A stretch of DNA of 25,715 nucleotides, from positions 1 to 25,715 of the forward strand of contig CALJUL010000138.1 of assembly GCA_937975725.1 (NCBI GenBank), written 5' to 3'. Each line of letters opens with the position of its first letter. The first letter of the stretch is position 1. The stretch is from an uncultured Pseudoxanthomonas sp. (lineage in GTDB: Bacteria > Pseudomonadota > Gammaproteobacteria > Xanthomonadales > Xanthomonadaceae). Below, one piece after another: positions 1 to 7,257 of the stretch. A model generated the notes under the pieces. That model had not been told where the DNA came from. It made no database searches and saw only the letters and a program-made list of their open reading frames with translations. The position numbers and the translations under genes are program-made.

Positions 1-258
1 CACCACCACCCGCACCACGCCCGTGCCGTGCACCTGGCGCAGCCAGTGCGGCGGCGAAGGCAGGCCGGCGAGCACCGCCAGTCGTGCGCGGTTGCCGGCG
101 ACCGTGGCCGGATCGTCGCCGTCGGGCGTGCGGAAGTTGCCGAGGTTGAAATGGTCGAACGGCGCGCGCGAATCCCCCGCGCCGTGGCGCAGCGTGGTGA
201 ACGCGCGCACGCCCGGCGGCGCCGGCCACGCGGCCTCCACCCGCGGCGCGCCGCTCAT
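1..258 (-). CDS. pgeF: PgeF/YfiH-family purine nucleoside phosphorylase (laccase-domain), N-terminal part
   Basis: Only the first 86 codons are in the window; the gene continues off the left edge. The translation begins MSGAPRVEAAWPAPPGVRA and contains a Phe-Asn-Leu-Gly segment near residue 47, a Val-x-x-Asn-Arg segment, and a Trp-Leu-Arg-Gln-Val-His-Gly-Thr segment near residues 73-80. This order is characteristic of the YfiH/PgeF (DUF152) family; the His of QVHGT is one of its metal ligands. Characterised members are cytosolic enzymes acting on purine nucleosides (adenosine and inosine phosphorolysis); older annotations call them polyphenol oxidases or laccases. The ATG at 258-256 overlaps the rluD stop codon by 4 bp (ATGA), so the two genes are translationally coupled; rluD-pgeF is a common bacterial pair. 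The catalytic Cys and the other His lie outside the window and cannot be checked. Confidence 0.88.
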   Translation of the reverse strand, partial: MSGAPRVEAAWPAPPGVRAFTTLRHGAGDSRAPFDHFNLGNFRTPDGDDPATVAGNRARLAVLAGLPSPPHWLRQVHGTGVVRVVV

Positions 259-1238
259 CCGCGGTGCGCCCGGGTGTCGTCGCGCAGCGCGGCCATCAGC
301 GCCGCCATGTCGGCCGGCACCGGCGCGGTGACGCGCACCGGTTCGCCGCTGGCGGGGTGGACGAACTCCAGGGTCTCGGCGTGCAGCGCCTGCCGCTTGA
401 AGCCGCGCAGGGCCGCGACCAGCTCCTCGCTGGCGCCCTTGGGCAGCTTCAGCGGCCCGCCGTACAGCGGGTCGCCCACAATGGGGTAGCGGATGTGCGC
501 CATGTGCACGCGGATCTGGTGGGTGCGGCCGGTTTCCAGCCGGCACTCCAGCGCGGTGTGGGCGCGGAAGCGCTCGCGCAGGCGGTAGTGGGTGACGGCG
601 TCGCGGCCGTCCTCGCGCACGGCCATCTTCAAGCGATCGCGCGGGTGGCGGTCGATGGGCGCGTCGGCGGTGCCGCCGGAGACCATCGCGCCGACCACCA
701 CCGCCAGGTACTGGCGATGCACGTCGCGCGCGGCCAGTTGCGCCACCAGCGAGGTGTGCGCCTCCAGTGTGCGCGCCACCACCATGACGCCGGAAGTGTC
801 CTTGTCCAGCCGGTGCACGATGCCGGCGCGCGGCAGCGCGGCCAGCGCCGGGTCGCGGTGCAGCAGCGCGTTGACCAGGGTGCCGGTGGGATTGCCCGCG
901 CCCGGGTGCACCACCAGCCCGGCGGGCTTGTCCAGCACAAGGACCTGCGCGTCCTCGTACAGCACGTCCAGCGGGATGTCCTCCGGCAGCGCGTGGGTCT
1001 GGGTCTCCAGCACCACGTCCAGGCTGGCGGTCTCGCCGCCGCGCACGGGGTCGCGCGGCTTCACCGCCTGGCCGTCCAGGCGGGCGTCGCCGGACTTGAT
1101 CCATTCGGCCAGGCGGGAGCGGGAGAATTCGGGAAACAGCTCGGCCAGCACGGCGTCGAAGCGGCGACCGGCGGCGCTGGCGGGCACCGTGGCGGTGCGG
1201 GGGGTATCGGGAGCGTCGTGGAGGTTGGGGTCTGTCAT
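255..1238 (-). CDS. rluD: 23S rRNA pseudouridine(1911/1915/1917) synthase RluD
   Basis: 327 aa, the normal length for RluD. An S4 RNA-binding domain occupies about residues 24-70 (RRFDAVLAELFPEFSRSRL and following). The pseudouridine synthase domain follows, with the catalytic motif HRLDKDTSG at residues 142-150; D145 is the nucleophile. Family knowledge: RluD converts three uridines in helix 69 of 23S rRNA to pseudouridine late in 50S assembly. RluA/RluC share the fold, but the S4 domain and the coupling to pgeF favour RluD. The start is the ATG at 1238-1236; no clear Shine-Dalgarno is visible upstream. It is divergent from bamD with about 107 bp between starts, a neighbourhood common in gammaproteobacteria. 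Confidence 0.93.
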   Translation of the reverse strand: MTDPNLHDAPDTPRTATVPASAAGRRFDAVLAELFPEFSRSRLAEWIKSGDARLDGQAVKPRDPVRGGETASLDVVLETQTHALPEDIPLDVLYEDAQVLVLDKPAGLVVHPGAGNPTGTLVNALLHRDPALAALPRAGIVHRLDKDTSGVMVVARTLEAHTSLVAQLAARDVHRQYLAVVVGAMVSGGTADAPIDRHPRDRLKMAVREDGRDAVTHYRLRERFRAHTALECRLETGRTHQIRVHMAHIRYPIVGDPLYGGPLKLPKGASEELVAALRGFKRQALHAETLEFVHPASGEPVRVTAPVPADMAALMAALRDDTRAHRG

Positions 1239-1345
1239 GCGGAATCGGCGGCGACCGGCCCGATATTGGCCGGCCGTTCATGGCGGGAGCGGCGCCTAGG
1301 CTATCATCCACAGTCCGTTTCCCTGCCGCGGCCCGCCGCCAGCCC

Positions 1346-2233
1346 ATGACCCAGCGCGCTTCCACCCGCCTCTCCCGCTATTCCGCGCCCGCCCGCCTCG
1401 TCCTGCTCGCGCTGGCCATCGCCGTCGCCGGCACCGGCTGCGGCAAGATCTTCAAGAAGAAGGAAGCGCCGGAGAACCAGCCCGTCGAGGTCATGTACCA
1501 GGAAGCCCACGCGGCGATGATGAACAACAACTGGGACCGTGGCCTGACCGGCTTCCGCCGCCTGATCGCACAGTATCCCTACGGCCCGTACACCGAGCAG
1601 GCGCTGATGGAAACCGCCTACGCCGAGTACAAGGCCGGCAAGCTGGACGAAGCGGTGTCCACCATCGACCGCTTCATCCGCACCTACCCCACCCAGCGCA
1701 ACATCCCGTACATGTACTACCTGCGCGGGCTGGCCAACTCCAACCGCGACACCGTGTTCCTGCAGAAGGTCTGGCGCCTGGACGCCAGCCGCCGCGACCT
1801 GGCCACGCCCATGCAGGGCTACAGCGACTTCAACATCGTCGCCGAGCGCTTCCCCAACAGCCGCTACGCCGCCGACGCGCGCCAGCGCATGATGGTCCTG
1901 CGCGACCAGTTCGCCCTGCACGAGCTCGACACCGCCGTCTACTACCTGCGCCGCGAGGCCTGGGTGTCGGCTGCCAGCCGCGCCCGCTACCTGCTGGAGA
2001 CCTACCCGCAGAGCGCGCACCAGAACGACGCCGTCGCCGTGCTGGCCGAGGCGTACACCCGCCTGGGCAACAAGGCGCTGGCCGACGACGCCCGCCGCGT
2101 GCTGGAACTCAACGACCCGCAGCATCCGTGGCTGGCCGGCAAGTGGCCCGACTACCCCTGGATGGTCCGCAAGCTCAACCCGTTCTCCGGCGAGAAGTCA
2201 ATCAACACCGCCGAGCGCCGCAAGCAGGACTGA
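1346..2233 (+). CDS. bamD: Outer membrane protein assembly factor BamD (lipoprotein)
   Basis: 295 aa from the ATG at 1346. This start is chosen over an upstream in-frame ATG at 1280 because it puts a basic n-region (MTQRASTRLSRYSAPAR) directly before a hydrophobic stretch (LVLLALAIAVAG) and a lipidation Cys at residue 32. The mature part (about residues 45-280) is helical and TPR-like, with QALMETAYAEYKAGKLDEA, the segment around YMYYLRGLA, and SRYAADARQRM, all typical of BamD (YfiO/ComL). BamD is the essential lipoprotein that recruits BamA and reads signals of outer-membrane proteins in the BAM complex. A possible -10 box (TATCAT, 1302-1307) lies about 40 nt upstream. The lipobox is atypical: the residues before Cys are Gly-Thr-Gly rather than Leu-Ala-Gly. 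A terminator follows. Confidence 0.92.
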   Translation: MTQRASTRLSRYSAPARLVLLALAIAVAGTGCGKIFKKKEAPENQPVEVMYQEAHAAMMNNNWDRGLTGFRRLIAQYPYGPYTEQALMETAYAEYKAGKLDEAVSTIDRFIRTYPTQRNIPYMYYLRGLANSNRDTVFLQKVWRLDASRRDLATPMQGYSDFNIVAERFPNSRYAADARQRMMVLRDQFALHELDTAVYYLRREAWVSAASRARYLLETYPQSAHQNDAVAVLAEAYTRLGNKALADDARRVLELNDPQHPWLAGKWPDYPWMVRKLNPFSGEKSINTAERRKQD

Positions 2234-2254
2234 GCGGCGCCGCGCCGGACCACG

Positions 2255-2278
2255 AAAAAAGGGCCGCGAGGCCCTTTT
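2255..2278. terminator. Bidirectional intrinsic terminator between bamD and nadE
   Basis: Stem GGGCC (2261-2265) and GGCCC (2270-2274) with loop GCGA, flanked by six A on the left and four T on the right. It works as a U-tract hairpin for bamD on the plus strand and, with a longer T6 tract, for leftward transcription from nadE. It begins 21 bp after the bamD stop. Confidence 0.8.
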
Positions 2279-2322
2279 CCCATCGGGGTGCAGTGCGCGC
2301 CACGAAGGCCGGCCATCTCCTC

Positions 2323-2496
2323 TGTAGGAGCGACGTCAGTCGCGACCGAAAGAATCGCGAACAGCATCCGGCACGGATCAAGGCACATCAACGCGGATAA
2401 GGCTTTTGTCTTCATCCGCGTTGATGTGCCTTGATCCGTGTCGAAACGCTTTCCGCTTTCCTCGGACTTCCGGTCGCGACTGACGTCGCTCCTACA
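2323..2496. repeat. Nested double inverted repeat: REP-like arms enclosing a 27-bp palindrome
   Basis: The outer arms are 2323-2348 and 2471-2496, a perfect 26-bp inverted repeat; each arm also folds on itself (GCGAC-GTCA-GTCGC). The arms begin TGTAGGAGCGACGTCAGTCG, a pattern I associate with abundant dispersed palindromes in Xanthomonadaceae and pseudomonads. Inside lies a second perfect inverted repeat of 27 bp, 2372-2398 and 2414-2440, around a 15-nt loop (2399-2413). The two unrelated palindromes are separated by about 23 bp on the left and 30 bp on the right. The element occupies the convergent bamD/nadE gap and contains no credible gene. Confidence 0.9.
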
Positions 2497-2517
2497 GGGG
2501 AAATCCGGCGGTGTGCC

Positions 2518-4155
2518 TTACAGGGAGTACTTGTTGGTGATGGGGTAGCGGCGCTCGCGGCCGAAGGCGCGGCGCGAGACCTTCGGCCCCGGCGCGGCCT
2601 GGTGGCGCTTCCATTCGTTGATCCGCACCAGCCGCAGCATGCGGTCCACGGTGGCGGCGTCGAAGCCGGCGGCGACGATCTCGTCGCGCGACTGCTCCAG
2701 GTCCACGTAGCGGTACAGGATGGCGTCCAGCACGTCGTAGGGCGGCAGCGAATCCTGGTCGGTCTGGTTCTCGCGCAGCTCGGCCGAGGGCGGCCGGTCG
2801 ATCACCGCCGGCGGGATCACCGGCGCCCCGCCCACCGTGTTGCGCCAGCGCGCCAGCGCGAACACCTCGGTCTTGTACAGGTCCTTGATCGGCGCGTAGC
2901 CGCCGCACATGTCGCCGTAGATGGTGGCGTAGCCCACCGCGTACTCGCTCTTGTTGCCGGTGGTCAGCAGCAGCCCGCCGAACTTGTTGGCCAGCGCCAT
3001 CATGATCGCGCCGCGGCTGCGCGACTGCAGGTTCTCCTCGGTGGTGTCGACGGGACGGTCGCCGAACGCCGGCCCCAGCGCTTCCAGGAAACCCTTGAAC
3101 GGCGCCTCGATGGAGATCGTCTCCAGCCGCACGCCCAGCGCCGCGCACTGCTCGGCCGCCAGGTCGTTGGACAACCCCGCCGTGTAGCGCGACGGCAGCC
3201 GCACCGCGGTCACGTTGTCCGCGCCCAGCGCGTCCACCGCCAGCGCCAGCACCAGCGCCGAATCGATGCCGCCGGACAGGCCCAGCCACACCTTGGAAAA
3301 CCCGTTCTTGCCGCAGTAGTCGCGCAGGCCGCGCACGATGGCGCGCCAGGCCAGCGCATCGCGGCTCTCGTCGCCGTCGTCCATCCACAGCACCGGGCTG
3401 AAGCGGCGCGTCGCGACGTCGAAGTCCACCACCAGCCACTGGTCGGTGAACGCCGCCGCGGCCGGATGCACCGTGCCGTCGCCGTCGGCCACCACCGAGG
3501 CGCCGTCGAACACCACCGCGTCCTGCCCGCCCACCACGTTGAGGTAGGCCAGCGCCGCGCCGGTGTCGCGCGTGCGCTCGGCCAGCAGCGCGTCGCGCTG
3601 CGCGTGCTTGTCGCGGTCGAACGGCGAAGCGTTGGGCACCAGAACCAGCACCGCGCCGGCCTTCGCCGTTTCGGCCAGGGGCTCGGGGAACCACAGGTCC
3701 TCGCAGATCACCAGGCCCAGCGGCACGCCGGCGACCTCGAAGGTACAGGCGCCCCCGTCCGGGTCCGCGTCGAAGTAACGGCGCTCGTCGAACACCGCGT
3801 AGTTGGGCAGTTCGCGCTTGCGGTAGGTCGCCTCCACGCCGCCGTTGCGCAGCACGCTGGCGGCGTTGTAGACCACGCTGCCGGCCGACTGCGGCCAGCC
3901 CACCACCGCCACGATGCCGTGGGTGGACACCGCGATCTCCTGCAACGTCGTCTCGCAATCGGCCAGGAAGCGCGGCCGCAGCAGCAGGTCCTCCGGCGGA
4001 TAGCCGCTGACGGCGAGTTCAGGGAACAGCACCACGTCGGCGCCGTACTCGTCGCGCGCCTCGGCGATCATCCGCCGGATGGTCTCGCCGTTCTGCGCCA
4101 CCGCCCCCACCGGGAAGTCGAACTGGGCCATGGCGATGCGGAGGATCTGGGACAT
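2518..4155 (-). CDS. nadE: Glutamine-dependent NAD+ synthase
   Basis: 545 aa, two domains. The N-terminal nitrilase-type glutaminase domain (about 1-255) has the full Glu-Lys-Cys triad: E46 in LFPELAVSGYPPEDLL, K113 in YRKRELPNY and C151 in LVICEDLWFPE. The C-terminal NAD synthetase domain (about 270-545) has the ATP-pyrophosphatase P-loop LSGGIDSALVLAL at residues 293-305. It converts deamido-NAD plus ATP to NAD, using ammonia from glutamine passed between the domains, as the last step of NAD synthesis in the cytosol. The start ATG (4155) lies one base beyond the stop of the DUF559 gene on the same strand, so nadE may be co-transcribed with it or have a promoter inside it. The downstream end abuts the nested palindrome and the bidirectional terminator. 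Confidence 0.96.
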   Translation of the reverse strand: MSQILRIAMAQFDFPVGAVAQNGETIRRMIAEARDEYGADVVLFPELAVSGYPPEDLLLRPRFLADCETTLQEIAVSTHGIVAVVGWPQSAGSVVYNAASVLRNGGVEATYRKRELPNYAVFDERRYFDADPDGGACTFEVAGVPLGLVICEDLWFPEPLAETAKAGAVLVLVPNASPFDRDKHAQRDALLAERTRDTGAALAYLNVVGGQDAVVFDGASVVADGDGTVHPAAAAFTDQWLVVDFDVATRRFSPVLWMDDGDESRDALAWRAIVRGLRDYCGKNGFSKVWLGLSGGIDSALVLALAVDALGADNVTAVRLPSRYTAGLSNDLAAEQCAALGVRLETISIEAPFKGFLEALGPAFGDRPVDTTEENLQSRSRGAIMMALANKFGGLLLTTGNKSEYAVGYATIYGDMCGGYAPIKDLYKTEVFALARWRNTVGGAPVIPPAVIDRPPSAELRENQTDQDSLPPYDVLDAILYRYVDLEQSRDEIVAAGFDAATVDRMLRLVRINEWKRHQAAPGPKVSRRAFGRERRYPITNKYSL

Positions 4156-4156
4156 G

Positions 4157-4552
4157 TCAGCCTGCTTGGTCTGCCCCTTCCCCCGCGTGCGGGGGAAGGC
4201 CGGGATGGGAGCGAACGTCCATGCACCTGCGGAGAATCAGCGCACGGACGCCTTCGAGGTTCGCCATGGCCTCATTATTCCAGAAGCGCAGGATGTGGAA
4301 CCCCTCGCGTCGCAGGAAGGCGTCCCGCGACGCATCGCCGACCGAGTCCATGTGCAGGCCGCCGTCCGCTTCGGCGATGAGGTGCGCGTCCAGGCAGGCG
4401 AAGTCGGCGATGTAGGGGCCGACGGGGTGCTGGCGACGGAAGCGGAAGCCTTCGAGCTGGCGTCGGCAGAGGATGTTCCACAGCTTCCGTTCCGCGAGCG
4501 TCATGTTGCGGCGCAGTTCGCGGGCGCGGTCGCGTTTCTGTCCCTGGCGCAT
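4157..4552 (-). CDS. DUF559-domain, Vsr-like endonuclease-fold protein
   Basis: 131 aa from the ATG at 4552. A longer frame opens at 4747, but its extra N-terminus is translated palindromic repeat and low-complexity DNA and is not family-like. The protein has the DUF559 (COG2852) hallmarks: RARELRRNMTLAERKLW, then RRQHPVGPYIADFAC, then AEADGGLHMD, then FHILRFWNNEAMANLEGV. The fold belongs to the PD-(D/E)XK/very-short-patch-repair group, with probable acidic residues in IADF and AEADGG and the following His. No precise biochemical role is established for DUF559 proteins; nuclease activity is inferred from fold. The last codons run into palindromic element A, and elements B and C lie just upstream. 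The nadE start is one base away. DUF559 genes are often dispersed singletons, compatible with lateral movement. Confidence 0.85.
   Translation of the reverse strand: MRQGQKRDRARELRRNMTLAERKLWNILCRRQLEGFRFRRQHPVGPYIADFACLDAHLIAEADGGLHMDSVGDASRDAFLRREGFHILRFWNNEAMANLEGVRALILRRCMDVRSHPGLPPHAGEGADQAG
4176..4199 (+). repeat. GC-rich palindromic element A (3' side of DUF559 gene)
   Basis: Perfect 11-bp inverted repeat CCTTCCCCCGC / GCGGGGGAAGG around the loop GT, followed on the plus strand by a CGGGATGGGAGC tail. Its arms are identical to element B (4601-4624) and closely related to element C (4752-4775). It lies inside the 3' end of the DUF559 reading frame. Confidence 0.85.
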
Positions 4553-4600
4553 GGGCACGTCCTGTGCGGTGACGTTGGGGACATTTTGCCCCCAGCCCCG

Positions 4601-4624
4601 CCTTCCCCCGCAAGCGGGGGAAGG
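4601..4624 (-). repeat. GC-rich palindromic element B (5' side of DUF559 gene)
   Basis: Same 11-bp arms as element A (CCTTCCCCCGC / GCGGGGGAAGG), loop AA. Read on the minus strand, its tail is CGGGGCTGGGGGC, matching the tail of element A read on the plus strand. A and B therefore lie in opposite orientation on either side of the DUF559 gene. Confidence 0.85.
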
Positions 4625-4666
4625 AGCCGACCGCGCATGGATCGGGATCGGGGGCTGGAGGCTGAG

Positions 4667-4722
4667 TTGGGGTTTGGGGTTTGAGGTTTGGGGTTGGAGG
4701 CCGGTGCCGGTGCCGGTGCCGG
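4667..4722 (+). repeat. G/T heptad repeat followed by GGTGCC hexamer repeat
   Basis: From 4669, four imperfect heptads of type GGGGTTT follow one another (the third is GAGGTTT), giving evenly spaced G runs at 4669-4672, 4676-4679, 4685-4686 and 4690-4693. At once after this, 4701-4722 is three and a half copies of CCGGTG. The tract has G-quadruplex potential on the plus strand. It lies upstream of the DUF559 gene and is not coding. Confidence 0.65.
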
Positions 4723-4751
4723 AAGAGCAGACCTGCCTCCTGGACAAGGCC

Positions 4752-4775
4752 CCCTCCCCCGCTCACGGGGGAGGG
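4752..4775 (+). repeat. GC-rich palindromic element C
   Basis: Arms CCCTCCCCCG (4752-4761) and CGGGGGAGGG (4766-4775) around loop CTCA, with a TTGGAGTGGGGGCC tail on the plus strand. It is the same orientation and family as element A but a diverged copy. The rest of the 350-bp stretch between the DUF559 start and the sucD terminator holds elements B and C, the G/T and GGTGCC repeats, and no credible gene. Confidence 0.8.
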
Positions 4776-4902
4776 TTGGAGTGGGGGCCGACGGAGCCAG
4801 GGATCACTCACCGAACTTGGGGCGCGAACGCCGACTCCACCCTCTCTGCCTCAGCAAACCCACGCCCAGGCAAATCTCTCCCCTGCAAATCCACGGGACC
4901 CG

Positions 4903-4937
4903 AAAAAGCAGAAAGCCGCCCTGAGGCGGCTTTCTGC
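4903..4937 (-). terminator. Intrinsic terminator of sucCD
   Basis: Perfect 13-bp stem (4908-4920 with 4925-4937; arm GCAGAAAGCCGCC) around a 4-nt loop. On the minus strand the hairpin is followed by T5 (the A run at 4903-4907). It lies about 32 bp past the sucD stop. Confidence 0.92.
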
Positions 4938-4969
4938 ATAACGCAACACGGCTACGAAGCGCAGCCGGC

Positions 4970-5848
4970 TTACTTCTTCAACCGTGCCGCGATCGCTGCG
5001 CCCAGGTCGCCCGGCGAGCGCACCGTGGTGACGCCCGCGGCTTCCATCGCCGCGAACTTGCCCTCGGCCGTGCCCTTGCCGCCGCTGGCGATGGCGCCGG
5101 CGTGGCCCATGCGCTTGCCGGCCGGGGCCGAGGCGCCGGCGATGAAGCCGACGACCGGCTTCTTCACGTGCGCCTTGATGTACTCGGCGCCGGCTTCCTC
5201 GGCGTCACCGCCGATCTCGCCGACCATGATGATGCCCTCGGTCTGCGGGTCTTCGTTGAACAGCTTGAGGCAGTCGACGAAGTTCAGGCCGTTGATCGGG
5301 TCGCCGCCGATGCCGATGCAGGTCGATTGGCCCAGGCCCACCTCGGTGGTCTGCTTGACCGCTTCGTAGGTCAGCGTGCCGGAGCGCGAGACGATGCCGA
5401 TCTTGCCCGGCATGTGGATGTGGCCCGGCATGATGCCGATCTTGCACTGGCCCGGGGTGATCACGCCGGGGCAGTTGGGCCCGATCAGCACGGTGTCCGG
5501 ATGGCTGCGGGTCAGCACGTTCTTCACGCGCAGCATGTCCAGCACCGGGATGCCCTCGGTGATGCAGACGATGACCTTGATGCCGGCCGCGGCCGCTTCC
5601 AGGATCGCGTCGGCCGCGAACGGCGGCGGCACGTAGATCACCGACGCGTCCGCGCCGGTGCTTTTGACTGCATCGGCGACGGTGTCGAACACCGGCAGGT
5701 CGATGTGGGTGGTGCCGCCCTTGCCCGGGGTGACGCCGCCGACGACCTGGGTGCCGTACTCGATCATCTGGGTGGCGTGGAAGGTGCCCTGCTGGCCGGT
5801 GAAGCCCTGCACGATCACCTTGGTGTTCTTGTCAATCAGTACGCTCAT
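4970..5848 (-). CDS. sucD: Succinyl-CoA synthetase (ADP-forming) alpha subunit
   Basis: 292 aa, standard length. The N-terminal CoA-binding Rossmann domain has GFTGQQGTFH at residues 15-24. The ligase domain contains GPNCPGVITPGQCKIGIMPG (123-142) and the phosphorylated active-site His, H249 in AGKRMGHAGAIASGGKGT. With SucC it forms the TCA-cycle enzyme that interconverts succinyl-CoA and succinate with substrate-level phosphorylation in the cytosol. The start at 5848 has an AGGA Shine-Dalgarno (TTAGGACATTCCC before the ATG). The stop of sucC is 25 bp upstream, so the two form one operon, closed by the terminator at 4903-4937. Confidence 0.97.
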   Translation of the reverse strand: MSVLIDKNTKVIVQGFTGQQGTFHATQMIEYGTQVVGGVTPGKGGTTHIDLPVFDTVADAVKSTGADASVIYVPPPFAADAILEAAAAGIKVIVCITEGIPVLDMLRVKNVLTRSHPDTVLIGPNCPGVITPGQCKIGIMPGHIHMPGKIGIVSRSGTLTYEAVKQTTEVGLGQSTCIGIGGDPINGLNFVDCLKLFNEDPQTEGIIMVGEIGGDAEEAGAEYIKAHVKKPVVGFIAGASAPAGKRMGHAGAIASGGKGTAEGKFAAMEAAGVTTVRSPGDLGAAIAARLKK

Positions 5849-5873
5849 GGGAATGTCCTAAGGTGGGCGTGGA

Positions 5874-7043
5874 TCAGGCGGCGTTCTTGACCGCTGCGAC
5901 GACCTTCTTCGCGCCGTCGTTGATGTCGTCGGCCGGGATGATGGCCATGCCGCTGTCGCGCAGCAGTTGCTTGCCCTCTTCCACGTTGGTGCCTTCCAGG
6001 CGCACCACCACCGGCACCTTGACGCCCACTTCCTTCACCGCGGCGATGATGCCCTCGGCGATCATGTCGCAGCGGACGATGCCACCGAAGATGTTGACGA
6101 AGATGCCCTCGACCTTGTCCGAGGACAGGATCAGCTTGAACGCCTCGATCACGCGCTGCTTGTTGGCGCCGCCGCCCACGTCCAGGAAGTTCGCCGGCTC
6201 GCCGCCGTTGAGCTTGATGACGTCCATGGTGGCCATCGCCAGGCCCGCGCCGTTGACCATGCAGCCGATGTTGCCGTCCATGGTCACGTAGTTGATGTCC
6301 AGTTCCGAGGCCGTCACTTCGGTCTCGTCCTCCTGGCTCTTGTCGCGCATGGCGACCAGGTCCTTGTGGCGGAAGCTGGCGTTGTCGTCGCTGTTGAACT
6401 TGCCGTCCAGCGCGTACAGGTTGCCGTCGTCCAGGATCGCCAGCGGGTTGATCTCGACCAGCGCCAGGTCCTTCTCGTTGAAGATGCGGTACAGGTTCAC
6501 CATGATGTTGGCGAACTGGCCGGCCTGCTTGGCGGTCAGGCCCATCCTGAAACCGAATTCGCGGCCCTGGTACGGCTGCACGCCTTCGACGAAATCCACG
6601 TGCAGGGTGTGGATCTTGTCCGGCGTCTCGGCCGCGACCTGCTCGATCTCCACGCCGCCCTCGGACGAGGCGATGTAGGTGATGGTGCGGGTGCCGCGGT
6701 CGACCAGCACCGACAGGTACAGTTCCTTGACGATCTCGCCGGCGGTGGTCACCAGCACCAGGTTGACCGGCAGCTCGACGCCGGCGGTCTGGTAGGTGGC
6801 CATCTTCGTACCGAGCATCTTGGCGGCGGCCGCCTTCACGTCGTCGATGGTCTTGCAGAACTTGACGCCGCCGGCCTTGCCGCGGCCGCCCGCGTGGATC
6901 TGGGCCTTGACCATCCAGGGGCCGTTGCCGAGGGACTGCGCGGCCGCGACCGCCTCGTCCGCCGTCGCCGCGACTTTGCCGGCCGGAACCGGGATGCCGT
7001 ACTCGGCCAGCAACTGCTTGGCCTGATATTCGTGGAAATTCAT
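5874..7043 (-). CDS. sucC: Succinyl-CoA synthetase (ADP-forming) beta subunit
   Basis: 389 aa, one more than E. coli SucC. It has the ATP-grasp domain with K46 (WMVKAQIHAGGRGKAGGVK, nucleotide-binding), Mg-binding N198 in LVEINPLAILDD and D212 in ALDGKF. The C-terminal ligase domain has the NIFGGIVRCDMIAEG segment at about 316-330. It supplies the nucleotide site of the SucCD complex. It is first gene of sucCD on the minus strand and divergent from pilS, with 214 bp between starts. No strong Shine-Dalgarno precedes the ATG at 7043, and I see no convincing sigma-70 promoter by eye in the divergent gap. Confidence 0.97.
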   Translation of the reverse strand: MNFHEYQAKQLLAEYGIPVPAGKVAATADEAVAAAQSLGNGPWMVKAQIHAGGRGKAGGVKFCKTIDDVKAAAAKMLGTKMATYQTAGVELPVNLVLVTTAGEIVKELYLSVLVDRGTRTITYIASSEGGVEIEQVAAETPDKIHTLHVDFVEGVQPYQGREFGFRMGLTAKQAGQFANIMVNLYRIFNEKDLALVEINPLAILDDGNLYALDGKFNSDDNASFRHKDLVAMRDKSQEDETEVTASELDINYVTMDGNIGCMVNGAGLAMATMDVIKLNGGEPANFLDVGGGANKQRVIEAFKLILSSDKVEGIFVNIFGGIVRCDMIAEGIIAAVKEVGVKVPVVVRLEGTNVEEGKQLLRDSGMAIIPADDINDGAKKVVAAVKNAA

Positions 7044-7257
7044 GCGTCACCGTGGGTAGGGAACAGAAGACACCGCCCACGGCCGGGGCCACGGGGGCGG
7101 CGGCGCGGACGAGCCCCCTATTGTGGCCGACGGCGGCGGGAGGCGCAAAACCCCGGACCTAAGTCTTTGGTGGAACAGGCGAAAGGCGGCCGCCCCGCGC
7201 GCAAACCGGGGCCGGCCTGCCTATACTGGCCGCCTCGCCCCGGGGGAAACACGCGTC

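Noticed and set aside
2431..4380. 649-aa plus-strand open frame opposite nadE
   Set aside because: Shadow frame made possible by high GC; His/Arg/Val-rich with no family motif, while the minus strand encodes complete NadE.
4157..4552. DUF559 gene as part of a restriction-modification or defence system
   Set aside because: No methyltransferase, restriction enzyme or other defence gene lies nearby; neighbours are housekeeping genes.
7222..7227. TATACT as a firm pilS promoter
   Set aside because: No recognisable -35 at the right spacing; kept only as a remark under pilS.
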